A DNA stretch of 64,000 nucleotides from Diaporthe sp. PMI_573 (Eukaryota; Ascomycota; Sordariomycetes; Diaporthales; Diaporthaceae): positions 1,302,001-1,366,000 of the forward strand of contig JAJTUP010000007.1 of NCBI GenBank assembly GCA_021399435.1, read 5' to 3'. Position 1 is the first letter of the stretch. The number at the start of each line of letters is the position of its first letter. The translations under genes were made by a program, and so were the position numbers. Below, one piece after another: positions 27,673 to 37,920 of this stretch. A model generated the notes under the pieces. It saw only the letters and a list, made by a program, of their open reading frames with translations. It did no database searches and was not told where the DNA came from.

Positions 27673-27697
27673 TGGATTGATGCTGTTGAGGATAGTG
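27614..27697. repeat. Perfect 42-bp tandem duplication at the 5' end of the small conserved gene
   Basis: Two identical, directly abutting 42-bp copies (27614-27655 and 27656-27697) begin ATGGATTCCTGCTCCATTGG. The length is 14 codons, so the minus-strand frame passes through both copies unbroken and acquires an extra in-frame ATG. Confidence 0.97.
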
Positions 27698-28564
27698 ATG
27701 AATTGTTGAAGAAAGAATAGAGTAAAGTTGGTTGGACTTGTGTGAGCACTTGCTGGATACTGTATACTAGTACGTGCACATGCATATTTATAAAATGAAT
27801 TTCTTGTAGCAGTTTCATTTGTATTTGCTGATGAAGTCTAGGACTAGTCCCTTGGATGAGTATTCTTTGTTCTCTGTCTTCCTTTCAATCACCAAGAAAA
27901 TGCTGATCTGTCTGCTCTTCATTGTTTGACTAACAAGATAAAGAGATGTGGCGGTCTTCATGGGTTCCAATTCACAAAGAAGATGCAAGGGTTGATAAAT
28001 TTTGAGGCTGATCTTGAAACTCCCGAGTCTGAGTAAAATCGGTTGTGTCCGTGAAAGCCAAGGACAGGTCAACAATGAAGCAAGCATCACATGGCATGAT
28101 GATGGCTTTTTCAGGGGCATCGACCATGTTGAGACTCCACCCACGTCGTGACCTTATGCTCGGTTGCTATCCCCGGTGCTATTGACAGAGAGAAACTTGC
28201 CATCGGGACATGCGTGTTCGGGATACTGGAAAGCCTTTCGGATCTCTTTGAGTCCTTGTATTATTTGACCTATCGCCTCGACCAAGAACAGTGGGCTGAT
28301 CTTGCGGTCGGGATTATCAGCCAAAGTGGCAATGCAGCCTGGGCCATCAGAAAATCAGCGTCTGGTGCTCGTCTAATCGCGTCTAATCCCATCTACGTTG
28401 TAGGGTGCTTACAGTTCACCAACCCCGCTCACTAAGCGCCACAAGTGTTTCCGGCTGCCTAATCCGGTGAAGCGATAAGTAGTCTTTCAGTTTCCCGCCG
28501 CCGACACCTATCATTTATTTCCCTGAGAACAGCCCTCGCTTTGTACCCTCCCTACACCGCGAAT
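27698..28564. other. Intergenic region with unresolved short frames
   Basis: No gene is supported. A minus-strand frame at 27815-28144 and a plus-strand frame at 28148-28435 (preceded only by a GTG) look moderately protein-like, but neither has a recognisable domain or a clear start. They could be relics. Confidence 0.4.
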
Positions 28565-29680
28565 ATGACAGATCCAGACAGCGCGACCAGGACGCTGACG
28601 GCCAGCTGCTACTGCAAGGCAGTCCAGTACAGCGTAGAAATCCCACGAGCCAAGCTTCCCCTGGGCGTCCATCTCTGCCACTGCAGCATCTGTCGCTACA
28701 CCCATGGGACACTGTGCATATTTCACGCAGAACTGCCTTCTGGGGTCGTCCCCAAGTTCACCGCGCCTTCGTCACGGTCTGACCTGACGGGTTACAAACA
28801 CGCCCATGCCCAAGCCGAGCGCTTGTTCTGCAGCACCTGCGGGAGCCACGTCGGGGATGAAGACATCGAGGTGGCCGATGGCGCGACAGAGAAGGAGTGG
28901 AGGGTCTCCACGAGTCTGTTCTCGGAGAACGGCGAGGGGACTTTCCAGATGAAGACCCACTGCTTCACGGATGGCTCGACGGGTGGCTCAGGACTGTTCC
29001 AGTTCCTGCCAAAGATGGGCGGGCGGGACATGAAGACCTTCAACCCGGGCCCAGACAGCGGCTGGTGGTCAGCGGGCATGAGGGACAACGTACCAAAACA
29101 AGAGTTCGACGGCGAAGGGAACGAGGTCCTCCGGGCTGGCTGTCACTGCGGCGGCGTGTCGTTCACCATCCCCAGGCCGACCTTAGCTGCTGTCAAGAAC
29201 GACCCATTCATATCGCGATACGTCTCGCCCACCGAGGAAGAGAAGTGGAAGGCTTTCCTGGATGTCTGTGACGACTGCCGCCGCATCGCCGGCGTGCACG
29301 TCGTGGCCTGGGTCCCCGTGCCGCGAGCGCTGATCCAGCCGCCCATGCCGCTCGGGTTGGCTCCATACGGCACGCTCAAGACTTATGCGTCGTCAGAAGG
29401 GGCGTTGCGGGGATTCTGTGGCGACTGTGGCGCCACCGTGATTGCCTCCTGGGAAAGTAGGACGCCGACCCCGGAGCAGCAGATTGTCAGCGTTCCTGTT
29501 GGCCTCTTGAGAGCACCTGAAGGAGTACTCGCTGAGAGATGGGTGACCTGGAGAGGCTGTCTTGCGAACTTCAAGAGCGGCCATAGGTTCGATTCTGTCT
29601 TTGCGGACAGTTTGCTAGAGGGCCTTGAGGGATGGTCAACGCAGCAATATGGCGAGGCCCTGATCTACTCAGTTGATTAA
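28565..29680 (+). CDS. Protein with two GFA (Mss4-like) zinc domains
   Basis: Single exon, 371 aa, starting at the first ATG (28565). It carries two glutathione-dependent formaldehyde-activating (GFA/CENP-V) domains. The first has CYC (15-17), CHCSIC (38-43) and CSTCG near residue 91. The second has GCHCGG near 196, CDDC near 237 and FCGDCG near 287. Each thus keeps the Cys sets for two zinc ions. GFA domains may help glutathione react with formaldehyde or bind small thiols, but most fungal members are untested, so the role is open. No signal peptide. Two-domain versions of about 350-380 aa are common in ascomycetes. Confidence 0.85.
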   Translation: MTDPDSATRTLTASCYCKAVQYSVEIPRAKLPLGVHLCHCSICRYTHGTLCIFHAELPSGVVPKFTAPSSRSDLTGYKHAHAQAERLFCSTCGSHVGDEDIEVADGATEKEWRVSTSLFSENGEGTFQMKTHCFTDGSTGGSGLFQFLPKMGGRDMKTFNPGPDSGWWSAGMRDNVPKQEFDGEGNEVLRAGCHCGGVSFTIPRPTLAAVKNDPFISRYVSPTEEEKWKAFLDVCDDCRRIAGVHVVAWVPVPRALIQPPMPLGLAPYGTLKTYASSEGALRGFCGDCGATVIASWESRTPTPEQQIVSVPVGLLRAPEGVLAERWVTWRGCLANFKSGHRFDSVFADSLLEGLEGWSTQQYGEALIYSVD

Positions 29681-30175
29681 TTGGTTTTGTTTTCCGGCGC
29701 CTTCCCTTGCATGTAGTGGATGTCTATTCAACTTTTCATAGCAAAGAGTTGATCATGAACTCGATCACTCTGAATTCTAGCTAGTCAATCTTATTTTGCA
29801 TTCGCTCTGCCTTAATGGCACTTTCTTCATGGCCGGGTTGTATCCTGCCAAGACATGGATGCACATCAGTTGAAGCATTTCAGGGCATCGGCTTGGGTTA
29901 TATTGAATCGTGAAGAATCGTCTGATATCCTGTTTAGATAAGATGGCGGTTGCAATGATGTTTCAAATTTGGGTAGAATGCTAGTGTACAGGGCAGGAAT
30001 GCAGGTTCGTTTCAAGTTCGGATCTGGTGCTGTTTCAACTCCTCGAGAAATCATCCGTGTGCAGTCTGCTTCAGCGCCAGCTAGTTATTTCAAGGCATGC
30101 CAGAATGCAATCGACTTGCGAACAAACATTGCTCTGCACACCGATTCATTTACTACTCCAATTACAAACATTACA
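29681..30175. other. Intergenic region, no gene seen
   Basis: About 500 bp between two plus-strand genes, holding a terminator and a promoter by position only. No distinct element was recognised. Confidence 0.5.
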
Positions 30176-31304
30176 ATGGCTTCGAAAGCATTGCTTGGCT
30201 TCAACGCCGCGGCGGCCATCGGGGCGTTCGTCTTGTACCTGGGCGGCGCGCGGGTGGTGCTCGACAGCAGCAGCAGCAGCAGCGGGGAAGCACAACCGCC
30301 GGTCGACGTAGTCCAAAGTTCTCCCGCGGAACCGGCATTATCATCTGATGGCAAGGGAAGCAACTACACCTGCACATACTCGGAAATGAAGGCGAAATTC
30401 CTCTCCTATGACCCCATCATGGTGTATATCGAGAACTTCCTATCGCCATACGAGACAGAACATCTGAAAAAGCTTGCGTAAGTTCTCATCCTAGTCCACA
30501 CAAGTCGGAGGAGTAACAACTTGTCTGAGATATTTTGGCCACAGTCTAGCAGAGTATGAGCCATCCGTTGTGCAGAACTTCAACAACCAAGCTGGTGCCA
30601 AGAAGGTCTTTGTGGACTCAAGCTCCAGGAAGAGTGAGACCGCCTGGCTCAGAGACGGTGATGCGGTAGTGGACTGCGTCAAGTCTCGAGCAGCGCTTTT
30701 CCAAGGCTTTGCCCCCAACGCCACCATGGAGCAGCTGGCAGTCCTCAAATACACCGCAGGCGGCTCATTTGAGACTCATTACGATGCAAGTAGCTTTTGG
30801 ATACAATCTTTACCCCTTCAAGAACAAACATACCCCATCTGTTACCGCATACAAGAAAGACTTTACGGGCTGCAGGTCTTGAAACAGGCCGTGGACACCT
30901 TTCAGCTCACTCCTCACCGTATTAGCATGAAGCTACTTCTTTGGTTCTTTGGTAACTGACCCTGAATGCTGTAGTGGCACTACGCAACACCCCGGCCGGT
31001 CGACCGCATCACCAGCTTCTTTGCGACGCTGGAGGCTTCCGACGACATCGAAGGGGGCTCGACGTGGTTCCCGATGGTCCTCCAGCCGGCGTGGAAGGAC
31101 AAGGAGCCTTGGTGTAAACTGCTAGACTGCTCATATCAGAGGGGGCTGGCGGTGCGCCCGATCCCGGGGAATGCGGTATTCTGGGTCAACTTCAGGAAGG
31201 ACGGAACCGGGCACCGGGAGACGGCACATGGGGGGCAGCCGGTGTTAAAGGGGTCCAAGATTGGGCTGAACATTTGGACTCGCGGGAAGGTGAATGGCAA
31301 CTAA
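30176..31304 (+). CDS. Prolyl 4-hydroxylase-like 2OG-Fe(II) oxygenase, membrane-anchored
   Basis: Exons 30176-30477, 30545-30785 and 30975-31304 give 290 aa. Residues 5-26 form a signal anchor (FNAAAAIGAFVLYLGG), followed by a Ser/Pro-rich linker, so the catalytic domain probably faces the ER lumen or secretory pathway. The P4HC domain runs from about 85 to 285: FLSPYETEHLKKLA, the metal ligands His179 and Asp181 (THYD|W, split by intron 2), the distal His266 (ETAHGGQPVLKG) and the Lys that binds 2-oxoglutarate just after it. Intron 1 is GT-AG (67 bp). Intron 2 (189 bp) needs a GC donor (GAT|GCAAGT); the nearby GT gives the wrong frame, and TAACTGACC before the acceptor is a good branch site. 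The substrate is unknown; fungi lack typical collagen, so another Pro-containing protein is likely. Confidence 0.85.
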
Positions 31305-32638
31305 TTAGATGGTCCCACTGGATCCCGTACCTGAATTATGGTTTAAAGTTTGCTGGGGTGGCCTGCATGAGTCTCTGGCCAGACCGTGGGAGACTGTCCC
31401 AGGTTGTCGGGCTTGATCACTAATTTTGCAATCTTTCGAATGCTATGAAACATGCGTTCCAAGAAGCTAGTGGGACACACACGATTCATGGCAACTGTCA
31501 TCGGAAGACCTAAACGGGCTCTGCGGCGCCTCCTGCCAGAGCTGTCCATGACAATATATCTAATTCGTGGCAGAAAGCAGCATCTACATTCCACCAAGGT
31601 AGAGCTCGCTCCTGAAGACAGAGACAGGCCTCGAACTCAGAGGCATCAAATTACATTAAAACCACAATATAGAGAAGGATGGACACGCATATTCTCGTAA
31701 GCATTATCTAGGCAACTACGCCGCTGTGCCAAAAAGGATCAAATTTCCGGCTTGTGGGTTGAAAAGCGACCCAGGGTCCGCGCAGGCTGCTCCCCACAGC
31801 TCAAAAAAAAAAAATGCAAAAGCGAAGCGTCAAACTCATACTTGAGCGAGTTGACGACGTCTGACGCCGTTTCGGCCGACCCGGGCAAAGGTAAGATTGT
31901 TTTAGTTTGCAGCTACTTCGCTGAGCTTCAAGCCAACAACTTGTATTATAAAGCCTTCTCTCGACAATAGGGCAGTTGGTGCCTGGAGCCGGCACATTCT
32001 ATATGCGCCTGATCGACATCATCTCGGTGCCGATTCGGCCGCGTCCCTGATCCCATGAACTCTGTTCTGGGCATAAAGGGTGTGATAATGTAACGTCGAA
32101 CCAGGTCCCCGGGTTCCTCGGGTACAGGGCATCTTCCCTATTGTTAGGTATTAAGTTCACGCCATCTGGACTGGAACGTTTGACGTGAATTAAGCAAACC
32201 ATACCCGGTGCAGAGCAAGAGGTTTGAGGGCCCCTTATGCTGAAACAGGCAGGCTGTTCCGCTGAAACGGCACAGAACAATCAAGCAAGCATTGCAGCGC
32301 TGGAATAGTGCGGATTAGCGAGGACAGCGCGAGACAGTTATGAGTAGTACCTCTAAGGCCTGGGTGCAGAGTCGGTGCCGGCTCGGCTCCAGAACGTGGT
32401 GCCATGGAACCTCCACCCTGTCAGGATACGAGCTGCTGAATGGCGTGCCGAGTCTCATGGCGAGAAATAATGACTAGCGCGCCGAGGGCGCTCCCACCGG
32501 CACCGAGGAAGACCGACAGGCCTAGGCGCTCTGCCCTACAAGGGAGTTTACTCTCCTCCTGCTGTCGTCCATATATAGGGTCCCGCTTGGCACTTTTCTG
32601 GCCTCGCGTCTCATGCGAGATGGTCTGTGAAGCCAAAG
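31305..32638. other. Intergenic region, no gene seen
   Basis: About 1.3 kb between two plus-strand genes. Open frames are under 100 codons without motifs. A TATA element for the transporter lies at the right end. Confidence 0.55.
32571..32577 (+). promoter_or_regulatory. Probable TATA box of the MFS transporter gene
   Basis: ATATATA (in CCATATATAGGG) lies 62-68 bp before the ATG at 32639. Confidence 0.5.
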
Positions 32639-34441
32639 ATGGCCCGCGAGACACACACCCCTCGCGAGAGCGCCGGAGACCCAGGCCCAGACACAAATTG
32701 GGACCAAGACCAATACCCGGCAGATATCAAGAATGACGCAGACAAGGAATGGATCATCACGACAGAATCGCGACAGGGGGATGGCCCGAGCAGCCGAGAC
32801 GATGAGCCACCAAGTGAGAAGCCCGTCGTCTCACCCGGCACCGACGGGGACCCATCACAGGCAGTACCACCACCATACTCCTCCTTCACGTCCGGGCAGA
32901 AGCGGATGATCGTCCTCGCTGCCGCCCTGGCATCCTTCTTCTCCCCCCTGACGGGCCAGATCTACTTCCCGGCGCTCAACGTCATCGCCAAGGAGTTCGA
33001 CGTGACCGCCTCACAGGTCAACCTGACGGTATCGACATATATGATCTTCCAGGGCATCGCCCCGATGTTTATCGGCGGCTTCGCCGACTCGGCGGGGCGC
33101 AGGCCCGCGTTCGTGCTCTGCTTCGTGATCTACATCCTCGCCAACGAGGGGGTCGCCGTGTGCACCAAGTACTCGGAGCTGCTGGTCCTGCGGTGCTTCC
33201 AGAGCGCCGGGATCGCGGCCACCATCGCGCTGAGCCAGGCCGTCATCGCCGACACCATCACCAGCGCCGAGAGGGGCAACTACATCGGCATCACCGTGCT
33301 GCCCATCGTGCTGGCCCCGAGCCTGGGCCCCGTGCTGGGCGGCGTCCTCGCTCAGTACCTGGGGTGGAGGTCGATATTCTGGTTCCTGACCATCCTCGCC
33401 GCCGTCACGCTCATACTGATGGTCTTCTTCTTCCCGGAGACGTGCCGCAAGCTGGTCGGCGACGGCAGCATCCGCCCGCACCCCGTGTACAGGACCCTGT
33501 GGCAGGTGATCACCGACAGCCGGCAAAAGCGCCAGGCAGAGAGGGCCGGCGACCACGAGGCCCTCCGGCGCATCAGGGAGGCCACGTCGAGGAAGGACCG
33601 GCCCAAGCTCAGGATCGGCTTCGGCAACCCCCTGGACTCGCTCAAGATGCTCTTCGAGCCGCTCCTCGGCGTCCTCCTGGGCTACAGCGCCATCGTCTTC
33701 GCAGGCTTCTACGCCATAGCGACCGTCATGCCCTCCCAGTTCCAGCGCCTGTACGGCTTCGACGACGTCAAGGTCGGCCTGATGTACCTCCCCATGGCCG
33801 GCGGGTCAGCAGTCGCGGCCTTCGTCACCGGGCCGGCCATCGACTGGAACTACCGCCGCCACGCCAGGAAACACGGCATAGCGCTGACCAAGGGTGCCCA
33901 GGACGACCTGTCCAACTTCCCCCTGGAGCGTGCGCGCATCGAGATCGGCCTGCCGCTCCTGGCGCTCGCGACTGCTGTCGTTTTCGCCTGGGGGTGGGCG
34001 CTGCAGTATCAAGCTCCGATCGCCGTGCCGTGCGTCCTCTTGTTTCTCATGGGCGTGGGGATGATCGGGTATATGAACTCGTCGACCGTGTTGGTTGTCG
34101 ACATGTATCCTAAAAAGGCCGGGGCCGCCACCGCTGCCAACAATCTGACCCGGTGTCTGCTCGGTGCTGCGGCAACTGGCGCCGTCTCGCCCATGGTGGA
34201 GGCAATGGGCGTTGGCTGGACGTTCACGGTCTTTGGGTTCTTGTACTTGGCTGGAGCGCCGCTGTTGCTGCTTATAATGAGAAACGGCATCGAGTGGAGA
34301 CGCAAGATTCGAGCAAAGGAGGAGAGAAAACGGGTAAAGGCCGAGGAGAGAGAGAGGGAGAGGTCAAATCAAGCTACCGGTCAGGGCGCTAATAAGGTTC
34401 CTTCCGAGGCGGATTCCGCTGGGTTGGGAGTGTTGGACTAA
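32639..34441 (+). CDS. MFS drug/proton antiporter, DHA1 family (QDR-like)
   Basis: Single exon, 600 aa. The frame is open from a GTG at 32627, but the first ATG is at 32639. A polar N-terminal tail of about 85 residues (cytosolic) precedes 12 membrane helices. Helix 1 (IVLAAALASFFSPLTG) leads into IYFPALNVIAKEFDV, and the helix 2-3 loop has GGFADSAGRRPAF (MFS motif A). The long central loop (about 285-345) is highly charged. Motif C-like GPVLGGVLAQYLGWR closes helix 5. The tail is Lys/Arg/Glu-rich. The family exports drugs, polyamines, fatty-acid-like compounds or fungal metabolites at the plasma membrane by proton antiport. The exact substrate cannot be read. No biosynthetic cluster lies next to it, which argues for general detoxification. 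Confidence 0.9.
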   Translation: MARETHTPRESAGDPGPDTNWDQDQYPADIKNDADKEWIITTESRQGDGPSSRDDEPPSEKPVVSPGTDGDPSQAVPPPYSSFTSGQKRMIVLAAALASFFSPLTGQIYFPALNVIAKEFDVTASQVNLTVSTYMIFQGIAPMFIGGFADSAGRRPAFVLCFVIYILANEGVAVCTKYSELLVLRCFQSAGIAATIALSQAVIADTITSAERGNYIGITVLPIVLAPSLGPVLGGVLAQYLGWRSIFWFLTILAAVTLILMVFFFPETCRKLVGDGSIRPHPVYRTLWQVITDSRQKRQAERAGDHEALRRIREATSRKDRPKLRIGFGNPLDSLKMLFEPLLGVLLGYSAIVFAGFYAIATVMPSQFQRLYGFDDVKVGLMYLPMAGGSAVAAFVTGPAIDWNYRRHARKHGIALTKGAQDDLSNFPLERARIEIGLPLLALATAVVFAWGWALQYQAPIAVPCVLLFLMGVGMIGYMNSSTVLVVDMYPKKAGAATAANNLTRCLLGAAATGAVSPMVEAMGVGWTFTVFGFLYLAGAPLLLLIMRNGIEWRRKIRAKEERKRVKAEERERERSNQATGQGANKVPSEADSAGLGVLD

Positions 34442-35303
34442 CATGAAAGTTGAGTGACTCGGCAGACTTGGGAGCCAATTTTCAGTTTCGCACGTGGTAC
34501 TCGAGCCTCTTTCTGGGCAGAGATCAGACTACTTTGTGGCTCACATGGCAGCTTTGGCAGCATTTGCCGGGCGCAGACTGCCATCCGGCATCAGCTCAGG
34601 CGTTTCGGTGGGAATCATAAGTGAAACGATTTCGTCCCGATAATTATCATCTACTGTTATTATGAAGCCCAGATCCAGTGCGACCTTGAAGTTGGAAGCT
34701 GAAGCGCAAACACAAAAGACTTACGTCATACCAGGTAGGCTGGTCCCTAATTGTGATTTCCCTCTCCAGACTCCAGACTCCAGACTCCAGATCATCACTG
34801 GTGGCCAGGACCGGCCTGAACAGGACACGTCAAACAACACAACTTCAAGATCAGTTGATAATGAGAATCATTGAGAAACAAGTTGCAGGACAGGAGTGAC
34901 CGTTGTATATACTATATCCCAGGCTGGTCTGTAGATAATTAGACCGCAGCAAATTCTGGCCTCAGACGAGGATCACAGGCAATGGGTGCAGCACCTGCCT
35001 AATTAATAGACCGTGATTTGACATACGTCATCTTATTGGTCAGGCCTGGCTCGATCTCGAAGCGTCTACCAACAACAAAAGTCCAACCACCCCAAAGGAA
35101 TTGGCAAGGAGCCACTCATCTCCGGCAAACAAATCCCCAAGGCCATGCACTTTATGCCTTGAATATTGAAGGCTGTCTTCCCAAGTTTACCCAGGGTCTT
35201 TTCACTGTTAATCAACTGTCTTTGACCCCGCACACCCGGACTTCACCCAGCCCTCAACAGCTCATCCTCCTCCTTCCAAGGTCCACACTTCAAGCTCTCC
35301 AAG
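34442..35303. other. Intergenic region with a heptamer repeat
   Basis: About 860 bp without a gene. It contains four CTCCAGA units at 34764-34791. The right end is the promoter side of the DUF3632 gene, but no clear TATA element is visible. Confidence 0.5.
34764..34791. repeat. Four-copy CTCCAGA heptamer repeat
   Basis: Four perfect 7-bp units in tandem in intergenic DNA. Confidence 0.9.
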
Positions 35304-36242
35304 ATGATCACAACAACCTTGAACTTCGACGCTATCATAAATGAGGACCGCGGCCTCTTCGACGATATCCAGTGTGAAGTCCTTGCCCAGCTTCAAGGAA
35401 CGCTCAACACAGCAGAAGGGCCCACAGGAGGCGACAAGGTGGGCCAGTTTGTCGCCTACCTGACTTCCTACAGCCCCGAAAAGTTCGAAAAGGCAGGCTA
35501 CACACTTCGATCTTGGGTTTGGTGCATGTGGAAGGTGTTCACTTATGCTGCCGCCTGCATCCCACCCGATCATGCCGCGCAGGATGTCCTCGTCCAAGTC
35601 TTGCTTGCACTCCGGGCCGCCGAGGCACCGTGGAAGGATCTGCACAACTTCGAAATGTCTATCGCGGACGCGTGGAACGAGTGTGAGATCACATCTTCCA
35701 CAGAGCCACCCTGAGCCTACCATCTCGCAGAGTACCTCATGCTAACATCAGCCCAACTACTCACAGGTCCCACGGAAGATATGAGCCAGCCAGAGCTGTC
35801 CCTTGACGAGTGGCTCAACCTCAACGCCTTCGTGGCCCGTGTCTACCGCGACGTCAACACCTCCCTCCGCGCCTTTGGCATCTGGGAGCTTTGCCACGGC
35901 CTCGAGGGCGACGCTACCAACGACGACGAGGGCAAGCCGCTCCCACAGGCCATCGTCGACACGAGGGTGCGCGTGGCCGCCGAGTGGATCATCCGTGCTG
36001 GCGACAGGCTGTGGAAGGACTCGCTGCTTGGCGTCTGGGCCGAGGCCACGGGGGCAAGCGCCTACATCGGCGGCAAGCTGATCCCGGCTACGAGGGGCCT
36101 GAACCTCGAGCGTTGGGGCTTCTGGAAGCGCAGGTTTGCCGAGGTGCGTGGTGTTGTGCGGGACCAGGCGGCTGGCGACGCTGTTGGTCAGGCCCTGGAG
36201 GTCATGACGGCGTTGGAGAAGAAGGCGGCTGAGGCGCTGTAG
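35304..36242 (+). CDS. DUF3632-family protein
   Basis: Exons 35304-35682 and 35767-36242, joined by an 84-bp intron with a GTGAGA donor, give 284 aa. All-helical protein of the fungal DUF3632 family. Visible family features are the Trp-rich WVWCMWKVFTYAA block with IPPDHAAQDVLV (about 70-100), APWKDLHNF, DEWLNLNAFVARVY (about 140), AFGIWELCHGLEG, VAAEWIIRAGDRLW and ERWGFWKRRFAEVRG (about 250). No signal peptide or membrane helix. The function is unknown for the whole family; members are often found in variable parts of ascomycete genomes. Confidence 0.85.
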
Positions 36243-37017
36243 AATTGTCTCTGTACGAATGCTTCGATGCGAGCAAGGGATACTCGTAACATCGGAACTG
36301 GACTCGACGTGACGTACAGCTCGGCCGGGATATCAACGTCCTTACATATGGTCATGATTAGACCCATCTAGCGCCTCCTTCACACCTTGCCAAAGCTCTC
36401 ATTCTGCTTCTGTATCCAAATATATTTCCTCTTTTAGACAGAATCGCAGCATAGAAGAGGGTCTATACCTGCCAAAACTCTCTTCCAGAGCAAAAACAAG
36501 TACAGTGTCAGGATCTTCACTCGGATGTTGCATTGGGAAGAATTATAATGATGCACAGCCTGTCGCTTTTTCAACTCCCAGTCTCTTGAAAATCGACGAT
36601 GGCAATGAATGGATAATTGCAATGACAAGAGGTCAACCCACTTTCTTGTGCCGACTAACTAGATGCAGTATACCTGCGGGTCACCACAGCTGACTGAACA
36701 CGTTACGTTTCCAGGCCAATCTGCCCCGTAAATTTTTCTCGCGAAAACAGACAAGTGTCCCACTGCCCCTGAGTAATTACTAATTATAACCTCTGCTGCC
36801 CCCTGGTTGGCAGTCCTGCTACGCAAAATACTCTACCGACCTTCTCACACCTACTAGTATGCAGTCCTGTTAATTCAACCTCTATTCCGCCCCCTTCTTC
36901 CTCCGCCTTAAATTCTTATACCTGTCCGTGAACCCCTGCGCAGGGTGTCGCTTGGACTGTTTCAGGGTTTTGACGTCCGGAAAAAGTGCAGCGGAAGACC
37001 ACTGTACACAAGCTCCG
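36243..37017. other. Intergenic region, no gene seen
   Basis: About 775 bp. The part before 37018 is pyrimidine-rich (CCTCTATTCCGCCCCCTTC and similar), as is common in fungal core promoters. No TATA box is obvious. Confidence 0.5.
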
Positions 37018-37920
37018 ATGGCTCACACCGGCAGCCAGTGGACCTTTGTGCTCGCCGTCACCGCCATTTTTCTCAGCGTCGTGGTCACGCTGCAGATTCT
37101 GTCCTCCTACGGCAAGGCCTCCCTCGCGGCGCCAGCCGAGATCCTCACCTTCATCGACGCCGTCGACTCATCCGTCGAGGAGAATGAGAGTTACGACCGG
37201 GACGTGCTGCGCGTGCAGCGTCTCGACGACAAGCTGCGCCTCGGCCGGCTGCTCCGGGAGATCCAGAGGGGGGGTGACGACTTGCGAGAGGAGCTCAACG
37301 GTCTGTTAATGAGCGAGAGTGGGGACCTCACAAGCGATGATTACAGTGATCTCCGGGATCTGCGGCTGAGGGCCACCGCGCGCCTCCTCTGGGCCTCGAA
37401 GCGCAAGAGGCTCGAGGACAAGGTGCGCAGGCTAGACATGCTCCGCATGCGCTTCCTCGTGGCCTACATGGGCCTCGTCTCAGCCGGCCGCGTCAGGAAG
37501 TCTGAGAAGGGTTCCTCATACAGCAGCAAGGGTTCCTCATACACGAGCCAGAGCGCAGCTCGGCCGCCTCCGCCACCGCCCCTGCCGCCCCTGCCCTTGG
37601 GCGTCAACACGGGCGGCCTCAGTAAGAAAAAGTCACGACGCCGGCTGAGCCGGGCGGCAGCCATGGGGCGTGGGGACAACAATGATAGGGGCCAGAAGCA
37701 GGGCTGGGCAGGGGTTATCCGGGAACTACAGCTGTCACCGCTGCTTCAGAAACGCAACGCCCGCTATGCCAGCATCGGGAAGGTCATGTCGCCCATCAAG
37801 TCACACTTTACCATGGTGGCAGAACCTCCGTCGCCGCCCGATTCCACAAAGTCTGACAATTGTCAGTGCGACCACCAGCAGGAGAAGTTCCCCGAGTTCA
37901 AGGAGACGTTCGGCCTGTAA
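37018..37920 (+). CDS. Uncharacterised single-pass membrane protein
   Basis: Single exon, 300 aa from the ATG at 37018; the frame opens further upstream only from a GTG. Residues 8-31 (FVLAVTAIFLSVVVTLQIL) form one membrane helix or signal anchor. About 45-150 is a charged, probably coiled-coil helical region (LRLGRLLREIQ, KRKRLEDKVRRLDMLR). A duplicated KGSSYSSKGSSYTS motif (about 163-176) is followed by a Pro run (182-195), a basic patch (SKKKSRRRLSRAA), and a short Cys-containing tail (NCQCDH). The likely topology is a short lumenal or outer N-terminus with a large cytosolic part, or the reverse. I do not recognise a family. Confidence 0.6.
   Translation: MAHTGSQWTFVLAVTAIFLSVVVTLQILSSYGKASLAAPAEILTFIDAVDSSVEENESYDRDVLRVQRLDDKLRLGRLLREIQRGGDDLREELNGLLMSESGDLTSDDYSDLRDLRLRATARLLWASKRKRLEDKVRRLDMLRMRFLVAYMGLVSAGRVRKSEKGSSYSSKGSSYTSQSAARPPPPPPLPPLPLGVNTGGLSKKKSRRRLSRAAAMGRGDNNDRGQKQGWAGVIRELQLSPLLQKRNARYASIGKVMSPIKSHFTMVAEPPSPPDSTKSDNCQCDHQQEKFPEFKETFGL

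Noticed and set aside
27815..28435. Two protein-like short frames (minus 27815-28144, plus 28148-28435)
   Set aside because: No recognised domain, no ATG for the plus frame and no clean splice join; kept only as a note in the intergenic entry.
33011..34113. Long open frames in other frames of the MFS transporter (181 and 317 codons)
   Set aside because: Shadows of the transporter exon; composition dominated by Arg/His/Pro/Asp with no membrane segments.
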